This document shows positions 4,528 to 6,795 of a DNA stretch of 6,795 nt, one piece after another. How positions within the stretch are numbered: the stretch's first letter is position 1; every line of letters begins with the position of its first letter. The stretch spans positions 1-6,795 of the forward strand of contig JAAVHM010000113.1 of the NCBI GenBank assembly GCA_014799675.1, written 5' to 3'. The stretch comes from Ruminococcus sp. GTDB lineage: Bacteria > Bacillota > Clostridia > Oscillospirales > Ruminococcaceae. A program made the position numbers and the translations under genes. The notes below the pieces were generated by a model. The model was not told the DNA's origin, made no database searches, and was given only the letters and a program-made list of their open reading frames with translations.

Positions 4528-6594
4528 TTACTTGGAAAGACGCTTTTTAAGAACGATAGCGGAAGCGCCGAACGCTGAAATAACTACGAGAACTGCAACA
4601 TAAGGAACTGTGCTTGTTTCAGCCGCTGTCTCTGTCATGCCAGCCGCGGAGGAAACGTCCTCGCCGTAAGCATAGTCGTCGATAACGATAAGGTAGTTAG
4701 AAGCGTGTGAGAACGCGAACTTAGTCATACCGCCCGAAATCGCGGAGCTGCCCACAAAGTCGAACTGTCCGCCGTGGTAGTAGTAGAGGTTTGCAAACTT
4801 GCCGTTGTTAGCCTTGCCGACGGGAACACAGAGAGTACCTGTGAAGCCGAAGTCTCCGTTGTGTCTCAAAGTGAGCTGAACGGTAGTCTTGTCGCCTGCG
4901 AACTCGGAAACCTTGCTCTCGGGGATAAGGTTGCTGTTTACCTTTACGCCGAGGTCAACAGCCTTAGCGTCGGTAACGTTGCTGCCGTTGATCTCCCAGT
5001 ACGCGCCGCCTGCAACGTTGAATTTTACAGTGACGTCGCCCTTTGTTGCGAGAGCTTCCATAGCAACCTTGTCAAGCTTTGTGCTTGAACCGAGGGTAAC
5101 TGTGCCGTTTCCGCCGTCGGGGGTTGCGAGGATCATGTCAACAACAGTTGTTGAGCTTACGGGCGCGGGGTTGGGTGAGGTTGTGGAAGTTGATGTTGAG
5201 GGTGTGGAGGGAGCAGGTGCAGGGGCTGACTCTGCTGTAACAACGATCTCGTCAACCAAGTCAATAAAACCGTCCTCTATATTTTCATTAAAGTACATTA
5301 CATGAAAATTAGTTCTGCCGGGTGCAACTGCTGTAAAAACGCCGTTTTCACTGACAGTAGCAACAGATTCGTTCTCAATAGTCCATGAGAAATCCTCTGC
5401 GTTGTCAACGCTGTTTGCAACATCTACTGTTGTACCGTCTTCTGTATATGTAACATAAGCGTATGCTTCGCTGCTCTCGCCTACAACCAAATTATCCCAT
5501 TCTACATAAATGTCGAACATTCCGCCTTCTTCTTCGCCTGAACCGGGAACTGTCAGCAAAACATTACCGCTTGCGTCTTTGAGTGTAATGGAAACAAGAG
5601 TAATAGGCTCGCCGGGAGCTACATAACTCGGGAAAAATTTGAGTATTGCATATTCTTCGCTGTCAGTAAAACCTAATGTATTAGGCTGCATTATATCAGT
5701 ATTATTTTCTTCGTCATAAACAGCCTTTTCTGTCACTCCGAATTCTATAGAAACTGTTTGAGGATTCGGTGTATAATTAAACAGGAATGCATTATCGTTC
5801 CAGCTGCTGCTTGTAGAAGAAGAAGCAACGTCAATCTTACCGCCATATTCAGACATACCGGACAATACCAAGTCAATTTTCTTTACATCTTTAGGATTTA
5901 CATTATTTTCCATCAGATTAAGGTCATATGTATCATCACCGTAATTAGACGCAGACCAAGTTTTAAGTCCACTGCCTGAGGGAGGATTAACAGTGACACC
6001 GCCGCCTTCGTTTCCGCCAGAAGAAATTTCTTCACCAACATATGTTTTAATAGTTGTGCCGCCTGCATTTTTAAGAGTCACTGATTCAAGTGAAATTGAA
6101 CCAGCATTCATATATCCGACACTTATTAAAAGTTCTGCCCAACCATATGATGAACTAGAAACAGGAAAATTCAAGTCATTGATAACCGTATCATCGGATT
6201 CTGTGGTAGCATTCCACTTTAAAGCCTCAGTTGTACCAAATGTAATATCAAGAGTAGCCGCACCGTTTACAATATTCAAAGCAAAGCTATTTTGATTATT
6301 GTATCCATTTGAACTTGCGTCACCTGTTTCGCTTTGGAAATTAGTAATAGGTGTTAATTTAACATAATCTGTGGTAGCTCCGGTAAATGTCATTGAGACT
6401 CCTTTAACATCACTTGGAGTAATACCATCAGCATTTAAATTAACTTTATACTCATCTGCGCCTGCACCGCCACTCTCCGAAGTCCAAGTGTGAAGCGGCT
6501 CTGTCGCCGCACTCGCCGTAAAGCTCGTAACAGCCATAGTAGTTACCGCCAGCGCAGCCGCAGTGACCGCAGCCAGCAATTTTTTTAACTTCAT
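4528..6594 (-). CDS. Membrane-anchored multidomain surface protein, duplicated beta module and Big_2-like domain
   Basis: The 688-residue product starts with a signal peptide (KLKK, hydrophobic core, cleavage near TASAA at 26-30). Two related beta-rich modules follow, residues about 34-187 and 210-350. They share L(H/K)TW near the start, D-Y-L-N and (P)xDVK soon after, and end in S(I/V)TLK(N/D)A-G; they resemble carbohydrate-binding-type beta-sandwiches but I cannot name the family. Next come a Big_2-like domain (about 360-453, FSWTIENESVATVSENGVF), a Pro/Ser/Thr linker (456-483) and a C-terminal beta-rich domain (484-639) ending FAFSHASNYLIVID, like the domains preceding anchors in other Gram-positive surface proteins. 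A transmembrane segment (about 663-682) and KKRLSK tail follow. There is no LPXTG, SLH or dockerin motif. An upstream in-frame ATG (6640-6642) would precede the signal peptide with 16 charged residues and lacks a ribosome binding site; AAGGAG at 6602-6607, 7 nt before the ATG at 6592-6594, fixes the start. Extracellular binding or adhesion is inference. Confidence 0.9.
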   Translation of the reverse strand: MKLKKLLAAVTAAALAVTTMAVTSFTASAATEPLHTWTSESGGAGADEYKVNLNADGITPSDVKGVSMTFTGATTDYVKLTPITNFQSETGDASSNGYNNQNSFALNIVNGAATLDITFGTTEALKWNATTESDDTVINDLNFPVSSSSYGWAELLISVGYMNAGSISLESVTLKNAGGTTIKTYVGEEISSGGNEGGGVTVNPPSGSGLKTWSASNYGDDTYDLNLMENNVNPKDVKKIDLVLSGMSEYGGKIDVASSSTSSSWNDNAFLFNYTPNPQTVSIEFGVTEKAVYDEENNTDIMQPNTLGFTDSEEYAILKFFPSYVAPGEPITLVSITLKDASGNVLLTVPGSGEEEGGMFDIYVEWDNLVVGESSEAYAYVTYTEDGTTVDVANSVDNAEDFSWTIENESVATVSENGVFTAVAPGRTNFHVMYFNENIEDGFIDLVDEIVVTAESAPAPAPSTPSTSTSTTSPNPAPVSSTTVVDMILATPDGGNGTVTLGSSTKLDKVAMEALATKGDVTVKFNVAGGAYWEINGSNVTDAKAVDLGVKVNSNLIPESKVSEFAGDKTTVQLTLRHNGDFGFTGTLCVPVGKANNGKFANLYYYHGGQFDFVGSSAISGGMTKFAFSHASNYLIVIDDYAYGEDVSSAAGMTETAAETSTVPYVAVLVVISAFGASAIVLKKRLSK

Positions 6595-6615
6595 AAAAAA
6601 ACTCCTTTCAAAATC

Positions 6616-6626
6616 GCCCTCAGGGC
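6616..6626. promoter_or_regulatory. Small palindrome in the leader of the large surface-protein gene
   Basis: GCCCTCAGGGC is an 11-bp palindrome around a single central base. It lies between the -10 box and the ribosome binding site, 8 nt upstream of the latter. It is too tight for a stable hairpin with all pairs formed and could be a protein-binding site, but a single site proves nothing. Confidence 0.3.
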
Positions 6627-6656
6627 ATAAAATTTTTCGCATTTTGAGCTACTAAA

Positions 6657-6685
6657 ATTATAACAAATTTACAAAAAAATTACAA
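6657..6685 (-). promoter_or_regulatory. Sigma-A-type promoter of the large surface-protein gene
   Basis: On the minus strand TTGTAA (6680-6685) and a perfect TATAAT (6657-6662) are separated by exactly 17 bp. The predicted start near 6650 gives a leader of about 55 nt containing AAGGAG. A 7-bp inverted repeat TGCACAA (6695-6701) with TTGTGCA (6729-6735) lies just upstream of the -35 box. Confidence 0.75.
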
Positions 6686-6743
6686 TCAAAATCATGCACA
6701 ACTTTTAACCGAATTTTTCAAAAGAATTTTGTGCAATGTTGCT

Positions 6744-6778
6744 AAAAAAAAAAAAAAAAAATCTCGGGGGGATTTTTT
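6744..6778 (-). terminator. Possible terminator of a gene beyond the window edge
   Basis: On the minus strand AAAAAATC (6778-6771) can pair with GATTTTTT (6763-6756) around a C-rich 7-nt loop, and the T-tract continues to 6744 (18 T in total). The stem has only one G·C pair, so it is weak. It would fit the end of a minus-strand gene upstream of this window; without that gene this is tentative. Confidence 0.4.
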
Positions 6779-6795
6779 AAATTAAAAAAAAAAAA

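Noticed and set aside
6640..6642. Upstream start codon for the large surface protein
   Set aside because: It would put 16 charged residues before the signal peptide and has no ribosome binding site, unlike the ATG at 6592-6594.

Overview
The window reads as chromosomal DNA of a low-to-mid GC Gram-positive bacterium of the Clostridia, most plausibly a Ruminococcus/Oscillospiraceae-type gut anaerobe. The grounds are strong AGGAGG-type ribosome binding sites, consensus vegetative promoters, a short rhodanese-less ThiI next to a cysteine desulfurase, and secreted proteins with bacterial Ig-like (Big_2) modules. The genus is inference. All five genes I support lie on the minus strand, so transcription runs from high to low coordinates.

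Reading in the direction of transcription: (1) 6594-4528 encodes a 688-residue surface protein with a signal peptide, two tandem copies of a beta-rich module, a Big_2-like domain, a Pro/Ser/Thr linker, a C-terminal beta-rich domain and a membrane anchor. It has a good promoter and a textbook terminator with a UUCG loop. (2) 4368-3649 encodes a smaller secreted protein with a pre-peptidase (PPC)-like module followed by a Big_2 domain. (3) 3421-3044 encodes a 125-residue membrane protein ending in a zinc finger that matches the RanBP2-type consensus, with its own promoter and terminator. (4) 2691-1549 and 1435-260 encode a class I cysteine desulfurase and ThiI, probably one operon: the desulfurase supplies persulfide sulfur and ThiI uses it to make 4-thiouridine in tRNA.

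The intergenic DNA is rich in structure. A long fold-back (2711-2923) fills the leader of the desulfurase-thiI transcript, starting at its promoter -10 box and ending 3 nt before its ribosome binding site. A related GC-rich palindromic element (3470-3585) lies upstream of the zinc-finger gene. A third, different inverted repeat (about 27-157) lies downstream of thiI and has a pseudoknot-like arrangement. These look like small non-autonomous repeats (MITE/REP-like) or structured RNA.

Both secreted-protein genes are compositional mosaics, with GC-richer ends and AT-rich middles. This suggests exchange of the ligand-facing modules. I see no CRISPR array, tRNA, rRNA, transposase, phage gene or defence system, and no multi-gene novel system. 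The most interesting items are the fold-back leader, the self-complementary repeat family, the zinc-finger membrane protein and the duplicated module in the large surface protein.
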